From CAUPWF01 sp036656615 (GTDB lineage: Bacteria; Bacillota; Clostridia; Lachnospirales; Lachnospiraceae): 30,902 nt of DNA. Positions 17,036-25,085 of the stretch are shown piece by piece (the first letter of the stretch is position 1; each line of letters starts with the position of its first letter). Location of the stretch: positions 1-30,902 of the forward strand of contig JAVXHY010000021.1 of the NCBI GenBank assembly GCA_036656615.1. Direction: 5' to 3'. Under the pieces are notes generated by a model, which was not told the DNA's origin, did not search any database, and saw only the letters and a list, made by a program, of their open reading frames with translations. The position numbers were made by a program, and so were the translations under genes.

Positions 17036-18709
17036 ATGTCAACAAAAGCATATTACCCATTGAGTGAAATTGGTGCAGGTAAACCGGGATTCGCAAAAAC
17101 ACGTTCCATTATTGAAGCTGCATTTTATGGAAATAATGTAGTGAAGGTAAATACATTAAAAGAAGCATATGAATTGGCAAAAAATTCACCGGGTACCATT
17201 GTAACAGATATGCCGGTATATAGAGGAGAAGAATTTGGTTTAGAAAAGGATGCAAAAGTTCTTCTGTTTAATGATGGTTCTATTACAGGCCGTTATGCAG
17301 TTGCAAGAAGAATTGCAGGAGAGCCTAATGTAAACTGTGATGAGTTAGATAAAATGGTTATGGATGCAATTTATGATACGAGATGGGAACGTATGTATCA
17401 TGCAGAAGTATATGTGGGACTAGATCCTGAATTTATGGTAAAAGCACATTTACTTATTCCAGAAGGAGAAGAGAATCTGATGTATTCATGGATGCTGAAC
17501 TTCCAGTATATGTCAGATGACTATGTAAAGATGTACAAGAACTCTGCTCCTGTTGGAAATGGCAAAGAACCAGATATTTATATTTTCTCAAATCCACAAT
17601 GGTGCGGTACGGATAAGCCAAATTATGATCCAAAATGTTTGTGCTACTTTAATACAACGCAAAATTGCGCAGCTATTTTGGGAATGAGATATTTTGGAGA
17701 ACATAAAAAGGGAACGTTAACTATGGCATGGGCAATTGCAAACCGTAATGGCTATGCAGCCTGTCATGGTGGACAAAAGGAATATACATTAGCAGATGGA
17801 TCCAAATATGTAGCATCTGTATTTGGTTTATCGGGTTCTGGAAAGTCTACCCTTACCCATGCAAAACATGATGGAAAATATGGGGTAACTGTACTTCATG
17901 ATGACGCATTTATTATCAATACAGATACTTGTGCTTCTATTGCATTAGAGCCAACTTATTTTGATAAAACACAGGATTACCCAACCGGATGTCCGGATAA
18001 TAAATTCCTGCTAACAGCACAGAACTGTTCTGCAACTTTAGATGAAGATGGGAAAATCCAATTAGTGACGGAGGATATAAGAAATGGAAATGGCCGTGCA
18101 ATTAAATCCAAACTATGGTCACCAAATCGTGTAGATCGAATTAATACACCTGTAAATTCTATTTTTTGGATTATGAAAGATCCTACCATTCCACCAGTTA
18201 TTAAGTTAAAAGGTTCTGCATTAGCATCGGTAATGGGTGCCACTTTAGCAACCAAAAGATCTACTGCTGAAAGACTAGCACAAGGTGTGGATCCAAACAA
18301 ACTGGTTGTTGTACCTTATGCAAATCCATTTAGAACCTATCCATTAGTAAATGACTATGAGAAATTCAAAAAATTAGTAAAAGAAAAGAACGTGGATTGC
18401 TATATCATCAATACAGGTGAATTTATGGGCAAAAAAGTAAAACCAAAAGACACCCTAGGTATTTTAGAAGCTATTGTAGAGCGTAAAGCGGACTTTAAAC
18501 AATGGGGACCTTTTTCAGATATTGAAATCTTTGAATGGGAAGGCTTTGTTCCTGATTTAGAGGATGCAGAATATAAGGCGCAATTGAAAGCACGTATGCA
18601 AGACCGAGTGGATGAAGTGACAAGATTTGGTGAAGTAAAGGACGGATATGATAAACTTCCAGAAGAAGCATTGAACTCTTTGAAGAAGTTAGTGAACGAG
18701 CTTAGTTAG
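17036..18709 (+). CDS. pckA: Phosphoenolpyruvate carboxykinase (ATP), divergent type
   Basis: A 557-residue kinase-fold enzyme interconverting oxaloacetate and PEP. The P-loop GLSGSGKST is at 264-272, followed by a metal-binding LHDDAF segment and the late NPFRTYPL region. The order of motifs fits ATP-type PEPCK, but the P-loop has Ser/Ser where the textbook enzyme has GLSGTGKTT, and the N-terminal third is unlike the E. coli enzyme, so it is a divergent clostridial branch. In fermentative anaerobes PEPCK often runs in the carboxylating direction and conserves ATP; that direction is inference. A strong AAGGAGGA precedes the start. It appears monocistronic. Confidence 0.88.
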   Translation: MSTKAYYPLSEIGAGKPGFAKTRSIIEAAFYGNNVVKVNTLKEAYELAKNSPGTIVTDMPVYRGEEFGLEKDAKVLLFNDGSITGRYAVARRIAGEPNVNCDELDKMVMDAIYDTRWERMYHAEVYVGLDPEFMVKAHLLIPEGEENLMYSWMLNFQYMSDDYVKMYKNSAPVGNGKEPDIYIFSNPQWCGTDKPNYDPKCLCYFNTTQNCAAILGMRYFGEHKKGTLTMAWAIANRNGYAACHGGQKEYTLADGSKYVASVFGLSGSGKSTLTHAKHDGKYGVTVLHDDAFIINTDTCASIALEPTYFDKTQDYPTGCPDNKFLLTAQNCSATLDEDGKIQLVTEDIRNGNGRAIKSKLWSPNRVDRINTPVNSIFWIMKDPTIPPVIKLKGSALASVMGATLATKRSTAERLAQGVDPNKLVVVPYANPFRTYPLVNDYEKFKKLVKEKNVDCYIINTGEFMGKKVKPKDTLGILEAIVERKADFKQWGPFSDIEIFEWEGFVPDLEDAEYKAQLKARMQDRVDEVTRFGEVKDGYDKLPEEALNSLKKLVNELS

Positions 18710-18734
18710 TTTTTTATTTATTCTGTTATTTTTA

Positions 18735-18763
18735 TTGTAAAATGTGACATACTACGGTATAAT
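18735..18763 (+). promoter_or_regulatory. Promoter of the intergenic ncRNA
   Basis: TTGTAA (18735-18740) and a consensus TATAAT (18758-18763) with a 17-base spacer. The predicted start is near 18770, inside a region with no open reading frame. Confidence 0.75.
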
Positions 18764-18769
18764 ACAAAT

Positions 18770-18992
18770 AGGTAATAACCTGAAATGTTCGATACTTCTG
18801 TTATTTTGAACCTACATCACTTTAAAAGGGATTCTTATATTTCTAAGACGATGTCAGGCCATCATTTAGCAGTGGAAGACAGAAGATTAGATGCGGTTGC
18901 CCACCTAGCATACGCTAGGAGTCAAAATACAGAAACCGGCATTTTGGGGATGTACAAAAGATAATAACAGCTGCAAATTTGCAGCTGTTTTT
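18770..18992 (+). ncRNA. Structured non-coding RNA of unassigned class
   Basis: An independent unit of about 220 bases with a good promoter and a terminator, and no convincing coding frame. Closing helices pair CTGTTATT (18798-18805) with AATAACAG (18963-18970) and TACATC (18813-18818) with GATGTA (18949-18954). Inside, ATGC/GGTT (18891-18898) pairs with AACC/GCAT (18934-18942, one bulge) around a CCTAGC-ATAC-GCTAGG hairpin (18904-18919). A CTTA/TAAG hairpin lies at 18834-18847. The length suits 6S RNA, but a branched fold rather than a single rod argues against it; raiA-type or other clostridial orphan RNAs are alternatives. It is not SRP RNA (no GGAAG apical motif in context), tmRNA or RNase P. 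The fold is hand-drawn. Confidence 0.65.
18966..18992 (+). terminator. Terminator of the ncRNA
   Basis: A perfect palindrome (18966-18989) with AACAGCTG and CAGCTGTT ends, followed by a T run. It overlaps the last bases of the RNA's closing helix, so the two structures compete. Confidence 0.85.
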
Positions 18993-19025
18993 CTGTAAGT
19001 GCTAGTGTTACAATGGGAGCTGATT

Positions 19026-19874
19026 ATGAAAAGAATGCTTAGAAATATTCAAAAGTTCACAGATAAAATAACGGAAAATCATACCAGTGCATATGCCGCA
19101 CAATCGGCATTTTTTATAGTGCTGTCTTTAATTCCAATTATTTTACTGCTGCTTACCTTAGTTCAATTTACACCAGTAACAAAAGGTGATGTCATGACCG
19201 CGGTGGTTCAAGTGATTCCAAAATCTATTTATCCAACCATTATTTCCATTGTCAATCAGGTATACAATCAATCGAGAACCGTGATTCCCCTTACGGCGGT
19301 TGTGGCAGTTTGGTCAGCAGGCAGAGGAGTTCTTTCTATGTCTAGCGGATTGAATTGTGTGTATGGAAGTAAAGAAACAAGAAATTATGTATATTTACGG
19401 ATACGTGCTGGCTTTTATACTTTATTATTCTTAGCGGCCATTGTCTTATCATTAATTATCCTTGTATTTGGTAATAGTCTTAGTATCTTCATAAATAGTT
19501 ATTTCCCAGTGGTCAAGCATATAATGGATTATTTGATTGCAACGCGTACTATTTTTGCCATTGTCATATTGACCATGATCAATATGACGATTTATCGTTT
19601 CCTTCCCAACAAAAAAGTCTTGTTTAGAAGACAGCTTCCAGGAGCAATATTTACTGCTATAGGATGGGTGTTTGCATCGTTTTTATTCTCGGCATATTTA
19701 GATATATTTAAGGGATTTTCTGATATGTATGGCAGTCTTACTACCATTGTACTGATTATGCTTTGGCTTTATTTCTGTATGTATGTGATGCTGCTTGGTG
19801 GAGAAATAAATGTCATTTATCAAATGGTTATAAAGGAAGAGAAATCTTTAGAATTACTTGACAAGAATAGATGA
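19026..19874 (+). CDS. YihY/BrkB-family inner membrane protein
   Basis: A 282-residue polytopic protein with about six hydrophobic segments. The family signatures are SAYAAQSAFFIVLSLIPIIL near the N-terminus, a WSAGRGVLSMSSGLNCVYG segment in the middle and a C-terminal LYFCMYVMLLGGEINV. It was once called ribonuclease BN because of a misassignment; the actual role is unknown and it is usually annotated as YihY/virulence factor BrkB. ATG 19026 has GGGAG six bases upstream; the earlier in-frame start at 18999 lacks one. The T-box promoter for pheST overlaps its last codons. Confidence 0.88.
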   Translation: MKRMLRNIQKFTDKITENHTSAYAAQSAFFIVLSLIPIILLLLTLVQFTPVTKGDVMTAVVQVIPKSIYPTIISIVNQVYNQSRTVIPLTAVVAVWSAGRGVLSMSSGLNCVYGSKETRNYVYLRIRAGFYTLLFLAAIVLSLIILVFGNSLSIFINSYFPVVKHIMDYLIATRTIFAIVILTMINMTIYRFLPNKKVLFRRQLPGAIFTAIGWVFASFLFSAYLDIFKGFSDMYGSLTTIVLIMLWLYFCMYVMLLGGEINVIYQMVIKEEKSLELLDKNR

Positions 19875-19885
19875 TATGTTACAAT
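19858..19885 (+). promoter_or_regulatory. Promoter of the pheST T-box leader
   Basis: TTGACA (19858-19863) and TACAAT (19880-19885) with a 16-base spacer. The -35 lies within the last codons of the preceding membrane protein gene. Confidence 0.78.
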
Positions 19886-19891
19886 AGATAC

Positions 19892-20081
19892 TAGTAAAGG
19901 CGCAGAACGTGTAAGAGTGGCTGATGGAACAAAGTACACATACGCAAGAGCATCAGAACGATCTGATATGTTGGTATACAATGATGTAGATACACGTTGT
20001 GCAATCTAAGCGCTCACAATAGTGAGAATTAGGGTGGTATTGCGAGTTTGACTTCGTCCCTTTATGGGAGGGAGTTTTTTT
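19892..20081 (+). promoter_or_regulatory. T-box leader controlling pheST
   Basis: The conserved antiterminator AGGGTGGTATTGCGAG begins at 20031, with the UGGU bulge (20035-20038) that would read a tRNA acceptor end with discriminator A, as in tRNA-Phe. Its partner TTCGTCCCT lies at 20053-20061. Upstream is a short hairpin CTCAC/GTGAG (stem III position). A long helix pairs AACGTGTA (19906-19913) with TACACGTT (19991-19998) and encloses a compact stem I. Uncharged tRNA should stabilise the antiterminator and permit pheST expression. The leader is short, and no TTC or TTT Phe specifier occurs in the stem I region. Confidence 0.85.
20051..20081 (+). terminator. T-box terminator hairpin
   Basis: TCCCT (20057-20061) pairs with AGGGA (20069-20073), extended by ACT/AGT, and is followed by seven or more T residues. 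It shares the TCCCT strand with the antiterminator, giving mutually exclusive structures. Confidence 0.85.
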
Positions 20082-20110
20082 GTGTAATAGAAAATAGTGA
20101 GGAGACAGTG

Positions 20111-21130
20111 ATGAAAGAAAAATTAGAACGTATCAAAGAGGAAGCGTTAAAGCAAATCCAAGCATCAGAAATTCCTGAAAAGTTAAATGATGTACGTGTA
20201 AAATTCCTTGGAAAAAAGGGTGAGTTAACAGCTGTTTTGAAAGGAATAAAAGAGGTATCCCCAGAGGATCGTCCACAGGTTGGGCAATTGGTAAATGAGA
20301 CTAGAGAAGCCATTGAAACCATGCTTGAGGAAACAAAGAACGCAATGGAAAGAGCCATTCGTGCAGAAAAACTCAAATCAGAAGTGATAGACGTAACCTT
20401 ACCTGCAAAGAAAAATAATGTGGGACACCGCCATCCAAATACCATTGCATTAGAAGAAGTGGAACGAATCTTTGTTGGAATGGGTTATGAAGTTGTAGAA
20501 GGTCCGGAAGTAGAGTATGATCTATATAATTTTGAAAAATTAAATATTCCTGCTAATCATCCGGCAAAGGATGAACAAGATACGTTTTATATTAATAAGG
20601 ACATTGTGCTTCGTACCCAAACTTCCCCTATACAAGCTAGAGAAATGGAAAAAGGGAAGCTGCCAATTCGTATGATAGCTCCAGGAAGAGCATTTCGATC
20701 AGATGAGGTGGATGCAACACACTCCCCATCGTTTCATCAGATTGAAGGATTGGTCGTGGACAAAAATATTACATTTGCAGATTTAAAAGGAACCTTAGAG
20801 ATTTTTGCAAAAGAATTATTTGGTGAAGCTACACAGATGAAGTTTCGTCCTCATCATTTCCCATTTACAGAGCCAAGTGCGGAAGTGGATATTACCTGCT
20901 TTAAATGTGGTGGACAAGGATGTCGATTCTGTAAAGGTTCAGGTTGGATTGAGATTCTAGGTTGTGGAATGGTTCATCCACATGTATTGGAAATGTGTGG
21001 AATTGATCCGGAGGAATATACGGGATTTGCATTTGGTGTAGGACTTGAGAGAATCGCTTTGTTAAAATATGAAATTGATGATATGAGGCTATTATATGAA
21101 AATGACATCCGTTTTTTAAAGCAGTTTTAA
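20111..21130 (+). CDS. pheS: Phenylalanyl-tRNA synthetase, alpha subunit
   Basis: A 339-residue catalytic subunit of the alpha2beta2 enzyme that charges tRNA-Phe. The N-terminal coiled coil (about 1-90) binds tRNA. The class II core has motif 2 (FRSDEVDATHSPSFHQIEG) and motif 3 (GFAFGVGLERIALLKY). A four-cysteine knuckle CFKCGGQGCRFC sits between them, as is usual in Firmicutes. The start is ATG 20111 with GAGGAG upstream; the earlier ATG at 20048 lies in the T-box terminator and is rejected. It is cotranscribed with pheT, 34 bases downstream, under T-box control. Confidence 0.97.
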   Translation: MKEKLERIKEEALKQIQASEIPEKLNDVRVKFLGKKGELTAVLKGIKEVSPEDRPQVGQLVNETREAIETMLEETKNAMERAIRAEKLKSEVIDVTLPAKKNNVGHRHPNTIALEEVERIFVGMGYEVVEGPEVEYDLYNFEKLNIPANHPAKDEQDTFYINKDIVLRTQTSPIQAREMEKGKLPIRMIAPGRAFRSDEVDATHSPSFHQIEGLVVDKNITFADLKGTLEIFAKELFGEATQMKFRPHHFPFTEPSAEVDITCFKCGGQGCRFCKGSGWIEILGCGMVHPHVLEMCGIDPEEYTGFAFGVGLERIALLKYEIDDMRLLYENDIRFLKQF

Positions 21131-21164
21131 CATCTATCAAATAGAATATAAGGAGAATAAAAGC

Positions 21165-23582
21165 ATGAATACATCACTATCATGGATTAAAGCATATGTG
21201 CCGGATTTGGAAGTGACGGCACAAGAATATACAGACGCGATGACCTTATCTGGAACAAAGGTAGAGGGCTATGAGATATTAGACGCAGATTTGGCGCAGA
21301 TTGTAATTGGACAAATTGATCAGATTCAATCCCATCCAGATGCAGACAAATTAATTATCTGCCAGGTCAATATCGGAGCAGCACATGTTCAGATTGTAAC
21401 AGGTGCAGATAATGTAAAGGAAGGCGATAAAGTGCCAGTGGTTTTAGATGGCGGACGCGTAGCCGGAGGGCATGACGGGAGTAAGACTCCAGGCGGTATT
21501 AAAATAAAAAAAGGTAAGCTTCGGGGCGTGGAATCTTTTGGTATGATGTGCTCCATTGAAGAATTAGGCTCAACAAGAGATATGTATCCAGAAGCGCCAG
21601 AATCAGGAATTTACATTTTTGAAGAAGATGCGAAAGTTGGAAGCAGTGCAGTAGAAGCTTTGGGATTAACAGATGTAGTGTTTGAGTATGAAATCACGTC
21701 GAACCGAGTGGATTGTTTTAGCGTACTTGGCATTGCAAGAGAAGCAGCGGCAACCTTTGGAAAGCAATTCGTGGCTCCGATTGTAAAGGAAACAGGTAAT
21801 CAGGAAGATGTGAATACCTTTATGAAAGTAACGGTAAAGGATACCGCTCTTTGTTCTAGATTTTGTGGACGTGTAGTTAAGAATATTCACATAGAGCCAT
21901 CACCAAAGTGGATGCAAAGAAGACTTGCTTCTGTTGGAATTAGACCAATTAATAATATAGTTGATATTACCAACTACGTAATGGAAGAATATGGACAACC
22001 GATGCATGCCTATGATTTAGCCACGATTAGTGGAAATGAAATTATTGTTCGAAGAGCTGCTAAAGGTGAGAAATTTGTGACCTTAGATGGTCAGGAACGA
22101 GAAATGGATGAACGTGTTCTTATGATTTGTGATGGAGAAAAATCCATTGGTATTGCTGGTATTATGGGCGGTGAGAATTCTATGATTACCACACATATTG
22201 AAACGATGTTCTTAGAATCTGCTTGCTTTGATGGAACCAATATACGTTTATCCAGTAAAAAAGTAGGACTTCGTACGGATGCTTCTGGTAAATTCGAAAA
22301 AGGATTGGATCCCAATAATGCAAAAGCTGCTATGGATCGGGCATGCCAGTTAATAGAAGAACTTGGAGCCGGAGAAGTAGTAGGTGGTATGATTGATGTA
22401 TATGAGAAAGTAAAAGAACCCGTAAGAGTGAAGTTTGATGCAGATAAAATCAATCAGCTGCTTGGAACGGATATTGCCGAGGAAGAAATGCTTGGTTATT
22501 TTCAAAAGATAGAATTGCCATATGATGCGAAGACAAAAGAAGTGATTGTGCCTACTAGCAGACCAGATTTACGGCGTTTGGCTGACTTGGCAGAAGAAGT
22601 GGCTAGATTCTACGGTTATGACAATATTCCCACAACATTGCCTTGTGGAGAAGCAACAACAGGAAAATTATCTTTTAAGCTTCGAGTAGAGGAAGTGGCA
22701 AAGGATATTGCTGAATTCTGTGGATTTAGCCAGGGTATGACCTATTCCTTTGAAAGCCCAAAGGTTTTTGATAAATTATTACTGCCAAAGGATTCAAAGC
22801 TCCGTGAAACGGTAACAATTATGAATCCATTGGGAGAAGATTATAGTATAATGAGAACCACTTCTCTAAATGGAATGCTAACTTCACTTGCGACTAATTA
22901 CAATAGAAGAAACAAAAATGTACAGTTATATGAGCTTGGAAATATTTATATTCCAAAGCAATTACCTATTACAGAACTGCCAGAAGAACGTATGCAGTTT
23001 ACACTTGGAATGTATGGAGAAGGTGATTTCTTTACAATGAAAGGTGTAGTGGAAGAATTCTTTGAAAAGGTAGGGCTGCACGAGAAGACCTATTATGATC
23101 CAAATGCAGGAAAAAGCTATTTGCATCCAGGTCGTCAGGCTTCTATTCTCTATCAGAATAAGGTGGTAGGTTGTCTTGGACAAATTCATCCAGAAGTGGC
23201 AGATAACTATGGAATCGGTATTGACGCCTATGTGGCGGTTATTGATATGCCAGAAATAGTAACGCTAGCAACCTTTGATAGAAAGTATGAAGGTATTGCA
23301 AAGTATCCAGCAGTTCATCGTGACATCAGTATGGTAATGTCCAAGGACATCTTAGTTGGCCAGATTGAAGATGTAATTGCGCGTAGAGGTGGAACATATC
23401 TGGAAAAATACGAATTATTTGATATCTATGAAGGAGCACAGATCCAAGAGGGATATAAATCAGTGGCATATGCCATTACATTCCGTGGACAGGATAAGAC
23501 ATTAGAGGATGCAGATGTATCATCTGCAATGAAGAAAATACTACAAGGGTTGGAAGAGTTAGGCATTGAACTTCGCCAATAG
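21165..23582 (+). CDS. pheT: Phenylalanyl-tRNA synthetase, beta subunit
   Basis: An 805-residue beta subunit with the standard full-length layout. The B1 tRNA-binding (EMAP-like) domain is at about 40-155, then the B3/B4 editing region, B5, the catalytic-like core with YELGNIYIPK, and the C-terminal FDX-ACB anticodon-binding domain (about 712-805, starting near KYPAVHRDISMV). It structures the synthetase and edits Tyr-tRNA-Phe. AAGGAG precedes the ATG. The reading is intact with no frameshift. Confidence 0.97.
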   Translation: MNTSLSWIKAYVPDLEVTAQEYTDAMTLSGTKVEGYEILDADLAQIVIGQIDQIQSHPDADKLIICQVNIGAAHVQIVTGADNVKEGDKVPVVLDGGRVAGGHDGSKTPGGIKIKKGKLRGVESFGMMCSIEELGSTRDMYPEAPESGIYIFEEDAKVGSSAVEALGLTDVVFEYEITSNRVDCFSVLGIAREAAATFGKQFVAPIVKETGNQEDVNTFMKVTVKDTALCSRFCGRVVKNIHIEPSPKWMQRRLASVGIRPINNIVDITNYVMEEYGQPMHAYDLATISGNEIIVRRAAKGEKFVTLDGQEREMDERVLMICDGEKSIGIAGIMGGENSMITTHIETMFLESACFDGTNIRLSSKKVGLRTDASGKFEKGLDPNNAKAAMDRACQLIEELGAGEVVGGMIDVYEKVKEPVRVKFDADKINQLLGTDIAEEEMLGYFQKIELPYDAKTKEVIVPTSRPDLRRLADLAEEVARFYGYDNIPTTLPCGEATTGKLSFKLRVEEVAKDIAEFCGFSQGMTYSFESPKVFDKLLLPKDSKLRETVTIMNPLGEDYSIMRTTSLNGMLTSLATNYNRRNKNVQLYELGNIYIPKQLPITELPEERMQFTLGMYGEGDFFTMKGVVEEFFEKVGLHEKTYYDPNAGKSYLHPGRQASILYQNKVVGCLGQIHPEVADNYGIGIDAYVAVIDMPEIVTLATFDRKYEGIAKYPAVHRDISMVMSKDILVGQIEDVIARRGGTYLEKYELFDIYEGAQIQEGYKSVAYAITFRGQDKTLEDADVSSAMKKILQGLEELGIELRQ

Positions 23583-23601
23583 AAGAAGAGGTATAGGAAG
23601 T

Positions 23602-24582
23602 ATGAACAAAAAACAAATCATAGGAGCGATTGTTGCAGCTGTTTTATTTATAGGAATTGGAGTATCCAGTGTATTAACAAATACACTTTCTAAACAGCTG
23701 GTTCCTGATATTATGGAAAAAGAATTAATCAGTGAAACTGTCATTACGCCCCCTTCAGAAAAATATGTAGGTGTGGTTGCCGTAAAAGGCACGATTCAAG
23801 AGCAGACACCGGCTGCATCTATTTTCTCTGAGGTGGTAGGATATCAGCATACAACTACACTAGAATATATTGATGATATGATTAATGATAGTAATAATGT
23901 TGGGATGCTGCTAGAAGTAGATTCTCCTGGTGGAACTATTTATGAATCAGAAGAACTATATTTAAAGATTCAAGAATATAAGAAAGCAACTAACCGACCA
24001 GTATGGACTTATATGGAACATTATGCTGCATCGGGAGGATATTATATCTCAGCTCCATCAGATGAAATATATGCCAATCCAAATACTACCACAGGTTCTA
24101 TTGGTGTGATTATGACTGGATATGACTTATCTGGATTATATGAAAAATTAGGCATCAAAGAAGTTTCCATAGTGAGTGGACCGAATAAGAATATGAGTCA
24201 CATGAATGAGGAACAAATCGCCATTTATCAGGCCACTGTAAATGAATCTTTTGAACGCTTTGTGGAGATCGTTGCAGAAGGGCGTGGCATGACTTTGGAA
24301 CAAGTGAAAACCTTGGCAGACGGACGTATTTATACTGCAAAGCAGGCAAAAGAAAATGGATTAATTGATGAGATTGGTCTTTATGAAGAGATGCAGACGG
24401 CCATGAAGGAACAAGTGGGGAATGTTACTTTTTATGAACCCAAGATTACAAATTCTGTGATTTCCCAAATACTAAGTAAAGCAGGAGAATTGAAGCCAAA
24501 ATCAGAAACAGAAATTCTTACAGAGCTTACAAAAGAATATGGAAGAGGGGTGCCCATGTATTATGCAGAACAATTGCGATAA
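23602..24582 (+). CDS. sppA: Signal peptide peptidase SppA (S49 family)
   Basis: A 326-residue membrane-anchored serine protease that degrades signal peptides left in the membrane. One N-terminal transmembrane segment (about 5-25) leaves the catalytic domain outside the cytoplasm. The nucleophile is S144 in HYAASGGYYIS, and the general base is K196 in VSGPNKNM, the same Ser/Lys spacing as the single-domain B. subtilis type. EVDSPGG near 105-111 forms the oxyanion region. ATG 23602 is preferred by its AGGAAG context and by the signal-anchor position. It begins 19 bases after pheT and overlaps the RDD gene. Confidence 0.93.
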   Translation: MNKKQIIGAIVAAVLFIGIGVSSVLTNTLSKQLVPDIMEKELISETVITPPSEKYVGVVAVKGTIQEQTPAASIFSEVVGYQHTTTLEYIDDMINDSNNVGMLLEVDSPGGTIYESEELYLKIQEYKKATNRPVWTYMEHYAASGGYYISAPSDEIYANPNTTTGSIGVIMTGYDLSGLYEKLGIKEVSIVSGPNKNMSHMNEEQIAIYQATVNESFERFVEIVAEGRGMTLEQVKTLADGRIYTAKQAKENGLIDEIGLYEEMQTAMKEQVGNVTFYEPKITNSVISQILSKAGELKPKSETEILTELTKEYGRGVPMYYAEQLR

Positions 24583-25081
24583 CCAAGTTACTTTTGGTGG
24601 ATTCTTTGTGCGCATGGCAGCCTATCTGATTGATGGAATCATAGTGGGAATCGGACTTCTGTTTGTTCGTCTTTCGATTGCATTATTAGGTGTTTTTGCA
24701 GCAAAAGAAATCTTTACCAGTGCAATTATTTTTAATTTCACATTAAAAGATGTGGTGTTATATTTGTGTGGGGCAGCGTATTTTATTGTATTGACCTATT
24801 GTACAGGTACAACACTTGGTAAGAAAGCAATGAACTTACGTGTGGTTGGTAAGAATGGGATGAAGCCCACGCTATTTCAAATTATATATCGAGAAACAGT
24901 GGGGCGGTTCCTATGTAGCGTAACATTAGGAATTGGTTATTTAATGGTGGGAATTGACAGACAGAAGCGAGGATTACATGATGTCATCTGTGATACCTAT
25001 GTGGTGTATGAAAAAAAGGTGCGCGTAGTGCCTGTTCCAGCTTATGTATCTCCAAAACCAACCCAGGAAGGAAATTCGTAG
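24563..25081 (+). CDS. RDD-family membrane protein
   Basis: A 172-residue protein with about three to four hydrophobic segments. The RDD signature is seen as R17 and D24 in the first helix (FFVRMAAYLIDGIIV) and in the later GIDRQKRGLHDVICDTYVV segment. RDD proteins are proposed transporters or membrane adaptors, with function mostly undefined. Start choice is uncertain: ATG 24563 has GAGGGG about 12 bases upstream, while ATG 24539 lacks a site. It overlaps the sppA end by 20 bases and is followed four bases later by queA. Confidence 0.85.
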   Translation: MQNNCDNQVTFGGFFVRMAAYLIDGIIVGIGLLFVRLSIALLGVFAAKEIFTSAIIFNFTLKDVVLYLCGAAYFIVLTYCTGTTLGKKAMNLRVVGKNGMKPTLFQIIYRETVGRFLCSVTLGIGYLMVGIDRQKRGLHDVICDTYVVYEKKVRVVPVPAYVSPKPTQEGNS

Positions 25082-25085
25082 ACTT

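Noticed and set aside
18770..18992. Signal recognition particle RNA, tmRNA or RNase P RNA
   Set aside because: The GGAAG apical motif of SRP RNA is not in context, and the unit is too short for tmRNA or RNase P with none of their conserved blocks seen.
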